A stretch of 64,000 nucleotides of DNA from Novosphingobium sp. (lineage in GTDB: Bacteria; Pseudomonadota; Alphaproteobacteria; Sphingomonadales; Sphingomonadaceae). Shown here one piece after another: positions 9,236 through 17,191 of the stretch. Within the stretch, counting starts at the first letter, position 1. Every line of letters begins with the position of its first letter. The DNA lies in contig JAGIAR010000004.1 in the NCBI GenBank assembly GCA_017744735.1, positions 186,001-250,000 on the forward strand. Direction: 5' to 3'. The translations under genes and the position numbers were made by a program. The notes under the pieces are model-generated. The model worked only from the letters and a program-made list of their open reading frames with translations, was not told the DNA's origin and made no database searches.

Positions 9236-9939
9236 GTGAAGATCGCATCGCCGCGCTCGAAGCGGCTTTCGCCGGCCTGCAACACGACCTTGGCGTGCAG
9301 CAGGACATCGAGGCGATCCGCAAGTTGCAGATCAGCTACTGCTATTTCATGGACAAGGGCCTCTACGACGAAGCGGTCGCCTGCTTCGCGCGCGAAGGCG
9401 AGCTGCATTTCATGGGCGGCATCTGGCGCGGCCAGAAATCGATCGAGCGGCTCTATTGCGGGCGGCTGCGCAACAGCTTCACCCACGGGATCAACGGCCC
9501 GGCCTATGGCATGATGTGCGAGCACTGGCCGACGCAGGACGTGATCTCGGTCGCTGAAGACCGCCAGACCGCCAAGGGCCGCTGGCGCTGCACGCTGATG
9601 GGCGCGCAGCACGACAGCAAGAAGGACGGCAACCCCCGCCTGCCCCGCCAGTGGTGGGAACACGGCATGTACGAGAACAGCTACGTGCTGGAAGACGGCG
9701 TGTGGAAGATCGCAATCCACGCCTATCACCTGTTCACCCAGGTCGATTACGAGATGGGCTGGGCCGCGGCCAAGCCGATCCCCTCGCCCTTCCTGACCGA
9801 GACTTACCCCGAGGATCCGAACGGTCCCGACCAGATCGACGGCAACGCCCATCCGGCCTGGCCGAACACCGACTTGGTGCCGTTCCATTACGTCCATCCG
9901 GTTACCGGCAAGCCGGTGGTGCCGCAGAAGGCAGAGTAA
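9232..9939 (+). CDS. SnoaL/NTF2-like protein coupled to the SDR
   Basis: A 235-residue protein starting at GTG 9232, inside the stop of the upstream SDR, with a strong AAAAAGGAG ribosome site. It has the NTF2-like fold of SnoaL_4 proteins: an N-terminal helix with IEAIRKLQISYCYFMD, then FMGGIWRGQKSI and a long C-terminal tail ending HPVTGKPVVPQ. Members act as hydratases, isomerases, or subunits in steroid and aromatic catabolism. No specific reaction is claimed. The pairing with an SDR is the best hint to function. Confidence 0.85.
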   Translation: MSEDRIAALEAAFAGLQHDLGVQQDIEAIRKLQISYCYFMDKGLYDEAVACFAREGELHFMGGIWRGQKSIERLYCGRLRNSFTHGINGPAYGMMCEHWPTQDVISVAEDRQTAKGRWRCTLMGAQHDSKKDGNPRLPRQWWEHGMYENSYVLEDGVWKIAIHAYHLFTQVDYEMGWAAAKPIPSPFLTETYPEDPNGPDQIDGNAHPAWPNTDLVPFHYVHPVTGKPVVPQKAE

Positions 9940-10007
9940 CCCGCTCGTTGGCCGGTCGGGACGATTTGTGGTGCACTGCACAATAGCCCTCGACCGATCG
10001 GTTTCGA

Positions 10008-10022
10008 TGTTATAGTGTAACA
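10008..10022 (+). promoter_or_regulatory. Zur-like operator overlapping a -10 element
   Basis: The 15-base sequence TGTTATAGTGTAACA is an imperfect palindrome with perfect TGTTA/TAACA arms. It differs at one position from the alphaproteobacterial Zur consensus as I know it (TGTTATAnTATAACA). It contains TATAGT, a good -10 match. Binding of zinc-loaded Zur here would block the downstream DUF2946 and ZnuD-like genes. No clear -35 was found. Confidence 0.7.
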
Positions 10023-10084
10023 CTGCAATGACGGTCGGACGGCATATCGGTGACAGGCGCTCAACGGGCGCTGCGAAGCGGGCA

Positions 10085-10399
10085 ATGCTCGGCTTCGCGG
10101 TACTGGTCGCCTTCCTGCTCCAGAGCTTCGTCACCGCAACCCACGTCCACAATCCCGCGCCGGTCGCGTCGGGCATTGCGGCGGCCCACGGCTCGACCCA
10201 CCAGCGGGTGCCGACCGAGCCGGCCAGCAATTGCCCGATCTGCCATGCGGTCGCGCAATCCGGCCATTTCCTCACCCCGGCGCCGGTCATGTTCGCTGCG
10301 GCGGGCAGTGCCGCGCTGTGGCTTTACCTCGCGGCGTTCCGTGCTCCGGCCGAATCCGGGCGCTCGCACGCCTGGCACAGCCGCGCACCTCCCGAATAA
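10085..10399 (+). CDS. DUF2946-type small metal-linked protein
   Basis: 104 residues from ATG 10085; an alternative ATG at 10028 would add 19 residues but begins only 5 bases after the Zur-like box, so the later start fits a normal leader. A hydrophobic N-terminal signal or anchor (about 2-17) is followed by His-containing HVHNP and a CPICHAVAQSGH motif able to bind a metal, then a second hydrophobic segment. Proteins of this type commonly precede TonB receptors for copper or zinc. It precedes the ZnuD-like receptor by 125 bases; a role in periplasmic metal handling is inferred. Confidence 0.75.
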   Translation: MLGFAVLVAFLLQSFVTATHVHNPAPVASGIAAAHGSTHQRVPTEPASNCPICHAVAQSGHFLTPAPVMFAAAGSAALWLYLAAFRAPAESGRSHAWHSRAPPE

Positions 10400-10524
10400 C
10401 TCCACTCGAAGCCAGAAGCCGGCCCGGTCCTTTCGCCGGGCGTTCGTGCTTCCGACCAGACCGGCGCGCCTCCCCCCCTTCTTCGATCAGGGCGCTGCCG
10501 GACCTCGAATGTTTGGAGTTTTTC

Positions 10525-12534
10525 ATGCGTATCCTGCTGATCACCAGCGTGGCCGCCGCCGCGCTCGTCCCCACCGCCGCCTTTGCCGAAGACAGCCCCC
10601 CCGCGAGCGCCGGCACCGCCCCCGACTACAAGGGCGAGATCATCGTCACCGCCTCGCCCTTTGCCCACGCCGCCGATTCGACCCCCTCGATCACCGAGAA
10701 GGTCGACAGCGACGACATCCTCAAGAGCGGCGGCGCCAACATCGCCGACGCGCTGTCGAAGGTGCCCGGCGTTTCGGGCAGCGGCTTCGCCGCCGGCGCG
10801 AGCCGCCCGATCATCCGCGGGATGGACGCCAGCCGCGTTCGCATCCTCGAGAACGGCACCAGCATGTCCGACGTCTCCGACGTCGGACCCGACCACGGCG
10901 TGCCGTTCGATCCGCTCGCCGCGCGCAGCATCGAAGTGGTTCGTGGCGCCGGCACGCTGCGCTACGGCAGCCAGGCGATCGGCGGCGTGGTCAACGCGCT
11001 CAACGACCGCGTGCCGACCAGTCTCAAGCCCGAGCCATTCTCGGGCGAGGTCACCGGCAGCTACGGCACGGTCGACGATTCGTGGCAGGGCTCGGCGCTG
11101 GCAGACGCCTCGCTCGGCAATTTCGCGCTCCACGCCGATGCCTTCGTGCGCGACACGGGCGATTACGACACCCCGCTCGGCAAGCAGGCCAACAGCTTCT
11201 TCCGCGGCCACGGCGAAGCGCTTGGCGGGTCCTATTTCTTCGACGGCGGCGACAGCCACGTCGGCGCCGCGATCGAGCAGTACAACAGCAAATACGGTAT
11301 CCCGGCCGACGAGAGCTACATCGACATGAAGCAGACCAAGGTCGTGACGCGCGATTCCTTCGCGCTGGGCACCGGGCTGCTCAAGACGCTGACCTTCGAC
11401 GGCAGCTATGCCGATTACCAGCATTCCGAAATCCTGAGCGACACCGGCGAAATCGCGACGACATTCCTCAACAAGGAATATGACGGGCGCGCCGAGCTGC
11501 TGCTCAATCCGCTGGGCTTCGTGCAGAACTCCGCCGTCGGCTTCGAATATATGCACCGCGACTTTTCCGCGGTGGGCGAGGACAGCTCATATCTCTTCCC
11601 GACCACGACCGAGAGCGAGGCGGGCTATCTGTTCTTCGACATTCAACCGGCGCAGCGGCTGCATCTGGAACTGAGCGGTCGCGTCGAGCATGTCTCGGAT
11701 AGCGGAACGCCCAAGTCCGATGTTTTCACCCAGCGCGATTTCACCCCGGTGAGCGGGGCGATCGGGGCGTTGTTCGAAGTCAGCAATGCGGTCAAGATCG
11801 GCGCGACCTTCTCAAGCACGGGCCGCGCTCCCGCGATCACCGAATTGTTCGCCCGCGGCGGGCACGATGGCCCCGGCACTTACGAAACCGGCGATCCGGA
11901 TCTCTCGATGGAGCGCGCCAATTCGCTGGAAGGAACGCTGCGCATCCGCTCGGGCGGATTCCGCTTCGACGGCAGCATCTATTCGAGCTGGTTCCACAAC
12001 TACATCTACGGCGATCTCACCGGCCGCACCTGCGACGAAGACGGCAATTGCGTCAATGACGACAGCCTCGACTTCCGCGAGCTGTTCTACCGCCAGCAGG
12101 GGGCCCACTTCCGCGGGGTGGAAGGCCAGGCGAGCTATGACATCATGGCCGCGGCGAAGGGCACGCTCGAACTGAGCGCGCTGGCCGACTATACCCGCGC
12201 GACGCTGAGCGACGGCAGCAACGTCCCGCGGATTCCGCCCTACCGGGTCGGCGGCGGCATCGACTGGCAGAGCGACGCCTTCGATGCCGGGGTTTCGCTC
12301 ACCTATTCGGGGCGGCAGGACAAGGCCGGCGCCTTCGACACCCCGACCGACGGCTTCACCTCGCTCGGCGCGCAGGTTTCATGGCGGCCGTTCGAGAAGA
12401 ACCGCGGGATCCAGTTCTCGGTGATCGGATCGAACCTGACGGACAGCATCCAGCGCAATGCCGCGGCGTTCAACAAGGACGACGTGGTGATGCCCGGGCG
12501 CAGCGTGCGCTTCGTGGTCAAGCTGGCGGTCTAG
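10525..12534 (+). CDS. znuD: ZnuD-like TonB-dependent zinc receptor
   Basis: 669 residues with a signal peptide ending AAFA. The plug domain follows (GEIIVTAS, ADALSKVPGVSG, RPIIRGMD, VRILENG, then GPDHGVPFDPLAA and YGSQAIGGVVN). The PDHG/DPL segment is characteristic of the ZnuD/TdfJ branch of receptors. The rest is a 22-strand barrel ending in an aromatic/V terminus (VVKLAV). An extracellular loop holds two Cys four residues apart (CDEDGNC). Substrate assignment to zinc rests on the branch motif and the Zur-like box upstream; copper is the main alternative. A TTGGAG ribosome site supports ATG 10525. Confidence 0.85.
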   Translation: MRILLITSVAAAALVPTAAFAEDSPPASAGTAPDYKGEIIVTASPFAHAADSTPSITEKVDSDDILKSGGANIADALSKVPGVSGSGFAAGASRPIIRGMDASRVRILENGTSMSDVSDVGPDHGVPFDPLAARSIEVVRGAGTLRYGSQAIGGVVNALNDRVPTSLKPEPFSGEVTGSYGTVDDSWQGSALADASLGNFALHADAFVRDTGDYDTPLGKQANSFFRGHGEALGGSYFFDGGDSHVGAAIEQYNSKYGIPADESYIDMKQTKVVTRDSFALGTGLLKTLTFDGSYADYQHSEILSDTGEIATTFLNKEYDGRAELLLNPLGFVQNSAVGFEYMHRDFSAVGEDSSYLFPTTTESEAGYLFFDIQPAQRLHLELSGRVEHVSDSGTPKSDVFTQRDFTPVSGAIGALFEVSNAVKIGATFSSTGRAPAITELFARGGHDGPGTYETGDPDLSMERANSLEGTLRIRSGGFRFDGSIYSSWFHNYIYGDLTGRTCDEDGNCVNDDSLDFRELFYRQQGAHFRGVEGQASYDIMAAAKGTLELSALADYTRATLSDGSNVPRIPPYRVGGGIDWQSDAFDAGVSLTYSGRQDKAGAFDTPTDGFTSLGAQVSWRPFEKNRGIQFSVIGSNLTDSIQRNAAAFNKDDVVMPGRSVRFVVKLAV

Positions 12535-12566
12535 CCTGCCGCACGATCGGGGCCGGGCGCGGGAAG

Positions 12567-13370
12567 CTAGGTCTTCTTTTCGCGCTCGGCCACGATCCGG
12601 TTGGCGAGGTCCCAGTCGACCTGCCGGTCGACGTCGATCGGGCCGACCGCATAGGGGATCAGGATCGCCGCGGTCTTGAACTGCAGCCCGCGCGACAGGA
12701 AGCGCAGGAAGGTCGGCAGCTTCGTCAGCCGGCTCTTGTAGATCAGGAAGGCGACGAGGCCGAAGGCGCCGATCAGCTTCTTCGGCTTCTTGCCGAACTG
12801 CCCACCGCCGTTGAACACCGCCGCGCCCTTGACCCCCTCGGGGGTCAGGAAGGCGTAGAGGTTGCAGCTCGAATAGCCGCCGTCGCGGAAGCGGTGGAAG
12901 GCCCGGTTGCCTTCGGGATACTCGGCCAGCACCACTTCGGCGCGGGTCATGCCCAGCGCGCCGTCGGCGTCGCTCTTGTCCAGCTCGTCGCAGAAATATT
13001 GCACCAGCGGCCCGGTGTGCAGTGCGTTGTCGCCGGTGGTGATGATCAGCGGCATGGCGTCGGGGAAGGCCTCCACCGCCGCGAACACGCTGGCGCCGAT
13101 GCTGGTGCTCGACGGGGTGAACACCAGCCTGTCGTCGATGCCGAGCGGGCGGAGGATTTCCTTCGCCTCATCCATGCTGTCCTGCTCGATCTGAACGATG
13201 ATCCGGTGGACCCTGCCGCTGTCCCACACGCTTGCGACCACCCGGCGCAGCATCGGCTGGCCCGCAATGTCGATGAAGCACTTGTGGCTGACCCCGCCGG
13301 CCAGCGCGAGCGGATCCTGGTTGCCGCGGCTCGCGGCGAGCACGAGAGCGGTATAGCGTGTGTCGGTCAT
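12567..13370 (-). CDS. MobA/IspD-like NTP transferase of the lipid-kinase cluster
   Basis: 267 residues with a variant nucleotidyltransferase start: LVLAASRGNQDPL, then a conserved HK pair (VSHKCFIDIAGQPML), where usual members have LAAGxGxRM and PK. ITTGDNAL supplies the metal-binding Asp. It should load an NTP onto a phosphorylated small molecule or sugar to give an activated headgroup. It overlaps the MmgE/PrpD gene by four bases and is the last of five co-directional genes beginning with a lipid kinase, so the product is likely used on a lipid or glycolipid. Confidence 0.8.
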   Translation of the reverse strand: MTDTRYTALVLAASRGNQDPLALAGGVSHKCFIDIAGQPMLRRVVASVWDSGRVHRIIVQIEQDSMDEAKEILRPLGIDDRLVFTPSSTSIGASVFAAVEAFPDAMPLIITTGDNALHTGPLVQYFCDELDKSDADGALGMTRAEVVLAEYPEGNRAFHRFRDGGYSSCNLYAFLTPEGVKGAAVFNGGGQFGKKPKKLIGAFGLVAFLIYKSRLTKLPTFLRFLSRGLQFKTAAILIPYAVGPIDVDRQVDWDLANRIVAEREKKT

Positions 13371-14776
13371 GCGAAGGGACCCTTTAGCGGCGCCATGAGC
13401 GGGGCGGCAGTCGCAAGGTCCGGTAGAGATTCCAGCGCGCCGCGCAAGGCGTTCCTGGCGTCGGCCGCCAGCACCCCGCTCACGCAGCCGTCGAACTTGC
13501 CCCACAGCTGCGCCTCAGTGAACGGTGCGGCGATGCTTCCGGCGGGCATGCTGACCGCGGTCGCAAAGCGCCGTCCGTCGGTCAGCGTGACCTCGACTTC
13601 GGTCGGAAAGGCGCCTTCGGGCAGGTCGACCGGGTGGCGATGCACCAGCGGATAGAGCGCGCGCACTTCGGGGCGCATCCAGGCCTCGTCCTCGAAATCG
13701 GCAAGGGTGCAATTCCCGCTCAACAGCAGCACGGCCAGCGCATATTCGAGACTGAACTTGGCCTGCGCCGCGTCGCGCGGATCGGTGTACATCAGATTGT
13801 TGAGATGGCTCAGCGGAGCGCGCACGTCGATCGCAGCCACGTCGGCCGCACCGAAGCCGCGTTCCCCGATCAGGGCCTGCAGCCCGTCCATCGCGCGGTG
13901 GCAGCTGCCGCAATTGGGGAAGCGCTTGGCCTTGAGCCCGCTCGACAGGATCAGCAGCGGCTCGCCCACGGTTGCGGTCTCGAAGCGCATGGTCTGCCCG
14001 TGGTCGATCGTGACGAGGTTGTCGCGCAACGTCTCGTAATCCGGGCCGACCATCAGCCGGTTGAGCCCGGTCGGACCATCGAAGGTGCCCAGCCCGGCGG
14101 CAAGGCCCGAGCGCGCCAGTCCCGACGCGACGATCCCCGCCTTTGCCGCGAGCCCGGCGTGGACCGGTTTGGTGTCGGTGCCGAACTGCGACATGAACCC
14201 GCCCGCCATACTGGTCGCAATCGACAGCGCGTGGGCGGCCTGCGCGGCATCGAGCCCCAGCAGCCGCGCGCAAGCCGCCGCGGCGCCGATCGCACCCATG
14301 GTCGCGGTCGCGTGCCAGCCGCGGTTGCGGTGGTAGGGGTTCACCCCCTGGCCGGCCCGGCCGAGAATCTGCAGCCCGGCGATATAGGCGTCGATGCAGG
14401 CGGCGCCCGGGCTGCCCTCCTGCTCCGCCAGCGCGAGGATCGCCGGGACCAGCACCGCGCTGGCATGAGCCTTGGCCGGATCGAAATTGTCGTCGAAATC
14501 GAGCGCGTGGGCGGCGGTGCCGTTGACCAAAGCAGCCCAGGGCGCGGCCATACGCGCGCCGGTTCCGATCACGGTCGAGGGACCCGCGCCCCAGTCGCGC
14601 ACGGCGTCGTAAACCTTCGCGGTCACCGGGTGGACCGCGCCGGGCACAGACACAGCGATCGTGTCGACGAAAGCGGCCCGCGCGGCATCGCGGGCCTCGG
14701 CGGACCATGCCGCGGGCGTCGCGGCGAGCCAATCGCCGAACGCGGAAACCGGATTCGTCTCCATCGCGGCGCTCAT
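13367..14776 (-). CDS. MmgE/PrpD family protein
   Basis: 469 residues, close to the family's usual length. It has the signature NGTAAHALDFDDNF with the catalytic-region Asp residues near 92-97, the NRGWHATATMG segment, and the C-terminal NCGSCHRAMD region. Family members are 2-methylcitrate dehydratase, cis-aconitate decarboxylase and iminodisuccinate epimerase, so it acts on a small di- or tricarboxylate. No prpB or prpC neighbours are present, so propionate degradation is unlikely. Its tight coupling to the NTP transferase suggests a role in building an unusual acidic headgroup; this is inference. Confidence 0.85.
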   Translation of the reverse strand: MSAAMETNPVSAFGDWLAATPAAWSAEARDAARAAFVDTIAVSVPGAVHPVTAKVYDAVRDWGAGPSTVIGTGARMAAPWAALVNGTAAHALDFDDNFDPAKAHASAVLVPAILALAEQEGSPGAACIDAYIAGLQILGRAGQGVNPYHRNRGWHATATMGAIGAAAACARLLGLDAAQAAHALSIATSMAGGFMSQFGTDTKPVHAGLAAKAGIVASGLARSGLAAGLGTFDGPTGLNRLMVGPDYETLRDNLVTIDHGQTMRFETATVGEPLLILSSGLKAKRFPNCGSCHRAMDGLQALIGERGFGAADVAAIDVRAPLSHLNNLMYTDPRDAAQAKFSLEYALAVLLLSGNCTLADFEDEAWMRPEVRALYPLVHRHPVDLPEGAFPTEVEVTLTDGRRFATAVSMPAGSIAAPFTEAQLWGKFDGCVSGVLAADARNALRGALESLPDLATAAPLMAPLKGPFA

Positions 14777-14786
14777 AGACCCTCGG

Positions 14787-16283
14787 TCATCGGGGCACCA
14801 GCCGCAGCGTCCGGCCGAAACCGCCGAGCCCCTCGCGGTCCTCGCGCGAGAGGCCGTGGCGCAGCGCCAGCCAGCTCGCCAGCGCCCACAGCACCAGCAG
14901 GCTGAAGAACCGCGCCGGTCCGTGGAAGACTTCCGCGATGCCCCACATCGCCGCCAGCCCGATCAGGGCCAGCGCGAGCCCGCTCAGCAAGCGCGGATCC
15001 AAGGGCGAGACACCATCGCTGATGCCGAGCTCGACGGTCGCCGCATAGGCCGGCGCGACCGTCGCCGCGGCAGCCGCGATCGCCATCCCCCAGGCGCCGT
15101 CGAGCGGAACCAGCCACCAAGCCAGTCCGGCCAGCAGTGCAACCGAGATCGCGCTGTTGAGCAGCGGCAGCAGCCGGTGCCCAATCATCTCGACGATCGC
15201 GCTCGCGGGCCCGACCACCGCTTCGGCGGCGCGGGCGGAGGCGAGCAGGGCAAGGATCGGCATCGCCGCCAGCGCTTCGCGGCGATAGACGCTGAGGATG
15301 TCGGGCGCGGCGAAGATCAGGAAGCCCGCCAGCGGCACCACCAGCGCGGTCGAGATCCGGCTGGCGAAGCGATAGAGCCGCACGATCTGCGTACGGTCGA
15401 CCCTGGCCTGCGCGGAGGACAGCGGCGCGAGCACGTATTGAAAGGCCTGGCGAACGATATAGGGCACGGTCGAAAGCTTGCGGCCGATCTCAAACAGGCC
15501 GGCGGCGGTCGCCCCGCTCACGCCGGGGATCATCCAGTTGAGCGCGATCGGCGGCAGGTCGATCAGCGCGCGCGAGGCAAGTGCCGAGGGCAGCAGGGAG
15601 AACCCGCTCAGCGTCACTTCCCGCGCCAGCCTCCGGTCGATCGGCGCGCTCGCGAGCAGGCGCAGATCGTAATAGCGGCCGAGCAGACGGAGCGAGAGCA
15701 CAGCGGTCAGCGAGAGCGAGATCAGATGGGCGAACAGCAGCCCGCTGGTGGTCTTGCCGATCAGGAACATCAGCCCGGCCGCGACGATCCGCACCACCTG
15801 CTCCCAGAACACCCGCAAGCGGATTTCCGGCCCGAAGGCGCGTTTGGCGCGCGCGGCAGAGGTCGCCACCTCGACGAAGGTCCACAGCGGCAGCGCCCAG
15901 GCGAAAATGCGGATCGCCTTGGGCAGCCGCTGGAGATCGTGCGGGGTGGCCGAGAACAGCGCCGCGAGCCGGTCTGCATTGAGCGCGATCGCCAGCGCGA
16001 CCAGCACGGTCAGGCCGAGCGACAGCAGCAGCGCGAAGCGCACCGCCGCGTGGGCGCGCAGCTCGCTGTCCTGTCGCGGAACCTCGCGCTGCAAGGCGGA
16101 GGTCAGCGACAGGTCGAACAGGTTGGAGAGGAAGTTCACGCAGCCCCACAAGACCACGTAGAGGCCGTAGGTCGGCAGGCCGAACAGCAGGATATACCAC
16201 GGCTGCGCAAAGGCCTCGATCGCCACGCTCGTGCGCGCCAGCCCCGCCAGCCATGCGCCGCGGGCAACCTCGCTCGTACTCAC
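14787..16283 (-). CDS. Wzx/MOP-type flippase
   Basis: About 498 residues with 12-14 predicted membrane segments, resembling polysaccharide-transport MATE/Wzx proteins (helices rich in Leu/Ala, small polar loops, no ATPase motif). It would flip a lipid-linked product across the inner membrane. I chose GTG 16283, 11 bases after the upstream stop; an ATG at 16370 would overlap the upstream gene by 76 bases and add a polar tail. It lies between a Tam41-like enzyme and an MmgE/PrpD protein. Confidence 0.8.
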   Translation of the reverse strand: MSTSEVARGAWLAGLARTSVAIEAFAQPWYILLFGLPTYGLYVVLWGCVNFLSNLFDLSLTSALQREVPRQDSELRAHAAVRFALLLSLGLTVLVALAIALNADRLAALFSATPHDLQRLPKAIRIFAWALPLWTFVEVATSAARAKRAFGPEIRLRVFWEQVVRIVAAGLMFLIGKTTSGLLFAHLISLSLTAVLSLRLLGRYYDLRLLASAPIDRRLAREVTLSGFSLLPSALASRALIDLPPIALNWMIPGVSGATAAGLFEIGRKLSTVPYIVRQAFQYVLAPLSSAQARVDRTQIVRLYRFASRISTALVVPLAGFLIFAAPDILSVYRREALAAMPILALLASARAAEAVVGPASAIVEMIGHRLLPLLNSAISVALLAGLAWWLVPLDGAWGMAIAAAAATVAPAYAATVELGISDGVSPLDPRLLSGLALALIGLAAMWGIAEVFHGPARFFSLLVLWALASWLALRHGLSREDREGLGGFGRTLRLVPR

Positions 16284-16294
16284 ATTCGCCGTGC

Positions 16295-17191
16295 TCAGCG
16301 CACCGCTCCCTCGCGCAACAGTTTCGGCAGCAATATCAGCGCGCCAACCAGGGGCCAACGCCGCTGCCAAGGCTTCACGACGATGTTTGCATCCGAATGA
16401 CGGTTGATCTTCCAGGCGAGATAATCGACCCCGCCGGTGAAGGTGGTGAGCGCCTTGACGAGGCGCAGCAGGCTCAGCCGCTTGCCGTGCCGGCGAAACC
16501 GCGCCCAGGCGCGCTCGGCATCGGGCACTGCCGGCAAGCCCGCTGCGAGGCTGGCTTCAGCAAAGGCGCAATAGCGTTCGGGATCCTGCGCGACGATCCT
16601 GGCCGGACGGTCGTCGCGCTCGGCACGCAATTCGCTGCCATAGGTCCTGCGGAAAGCTTCGCGCCACAGCTCCAGCGGCGCGGCGTCGGACGCCAGCGGC
16701 CGGGTGAAGCCGAGCAGGGTCGGTGCGGCGCGGGACACCGCCGCCGCCGCCGCCGCGCGCGCCGCTTCATCGGCCGCCCAGGCGATGCGCGAGGGTTGCG
16801 CGAAGCGCGCCCAGACCGACACGTCGCCGGCCTCCGGCCCGCACATGCGCAGGAAATCGGCCTCGCTCAGCACGGCGTATTTCGCCGCCAGACCGTCATG
16901 CTGGAACGGGAATACATTGGGCGGGAGCACGCGGTTGGCCCAGGCGGACCAGCCCCTGCCGTAGGCTGCGCGATAGTCCGACACGATCACGTAGAAATCG
17001 AGCATCATGCCATCGAGCACGCTCTCGCGCAGGCACGAGCCGTAGAACAGCACCGCCCGCGCGGCGTCTCCGTAGCGCTCGGCGATCGCCGCCGCCATCG
17101 CGGCGGCGCGCGGTTCGACCGGAGCCGACAGCTCCGCGCGCACGAGCTGTTCCAGAGGCAGAGGTTCCAGAGGCGAGCGGGCCTCCATCAC
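16295..17191 (-). CDS. Tam41-like phosphatidate cytidylyltransferase homologue
   Basis: 298 residues. The nucleotidyltransferase core reads FYGSCLRES (Tyr50-Gly51-Ser52) then GMMLDFYVIVSD with Asp65, closely matching the YGSG and MLDF motifs of mitochondrial TAM41. Later blocks also match in order as I recall that family: a KYAVLS segment, SVWARFAQP, a helix ending FRRTYGSELR, then DPERY. Tam41 makes CDP-diacylglycerol from phosphatidate and CTP. In bacteria this normally falls to CdsA, so a different acceptor lipid is possible. It overlaps the lipid kinase upstream by four bases, so product of one likely feeds the other. Confidence 0.72.
   Translation of the reverse strand: MMEARSPLEPLPLEQLVRAELSAPVEPRAAAMAAAIAERYGDAARAVLFYGSCLRESVLDGMMLDFYVIVSDYRAAYGRGWSAWANRVLPPNVFPFQHDGLAAKYAVLSEADFLRMCGPEAGDVSVWARFAQPSRIAWAADEAARAAAAAAVSRAAPTLLGFTRPLASDAAPLELWREAFRRTYGSELRAERDDRPARIVAQDPERYCAFAEASLAAGLPAVPDAERAWARFRRHGKRLSLLRLVKALTTFTGGVDYLAWKINRHSDANIVVKPWQRRWPLVGALILLPKLLREGAVR

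Noticed and set aside
13367..14776. 2-methylcitrate dehydratase (prpD) of propionate catabolism
   Set aside because: Family is right but no prpB, prpC or acnD neighbours exist and the gene is embedded in a lipid-kinase operon.
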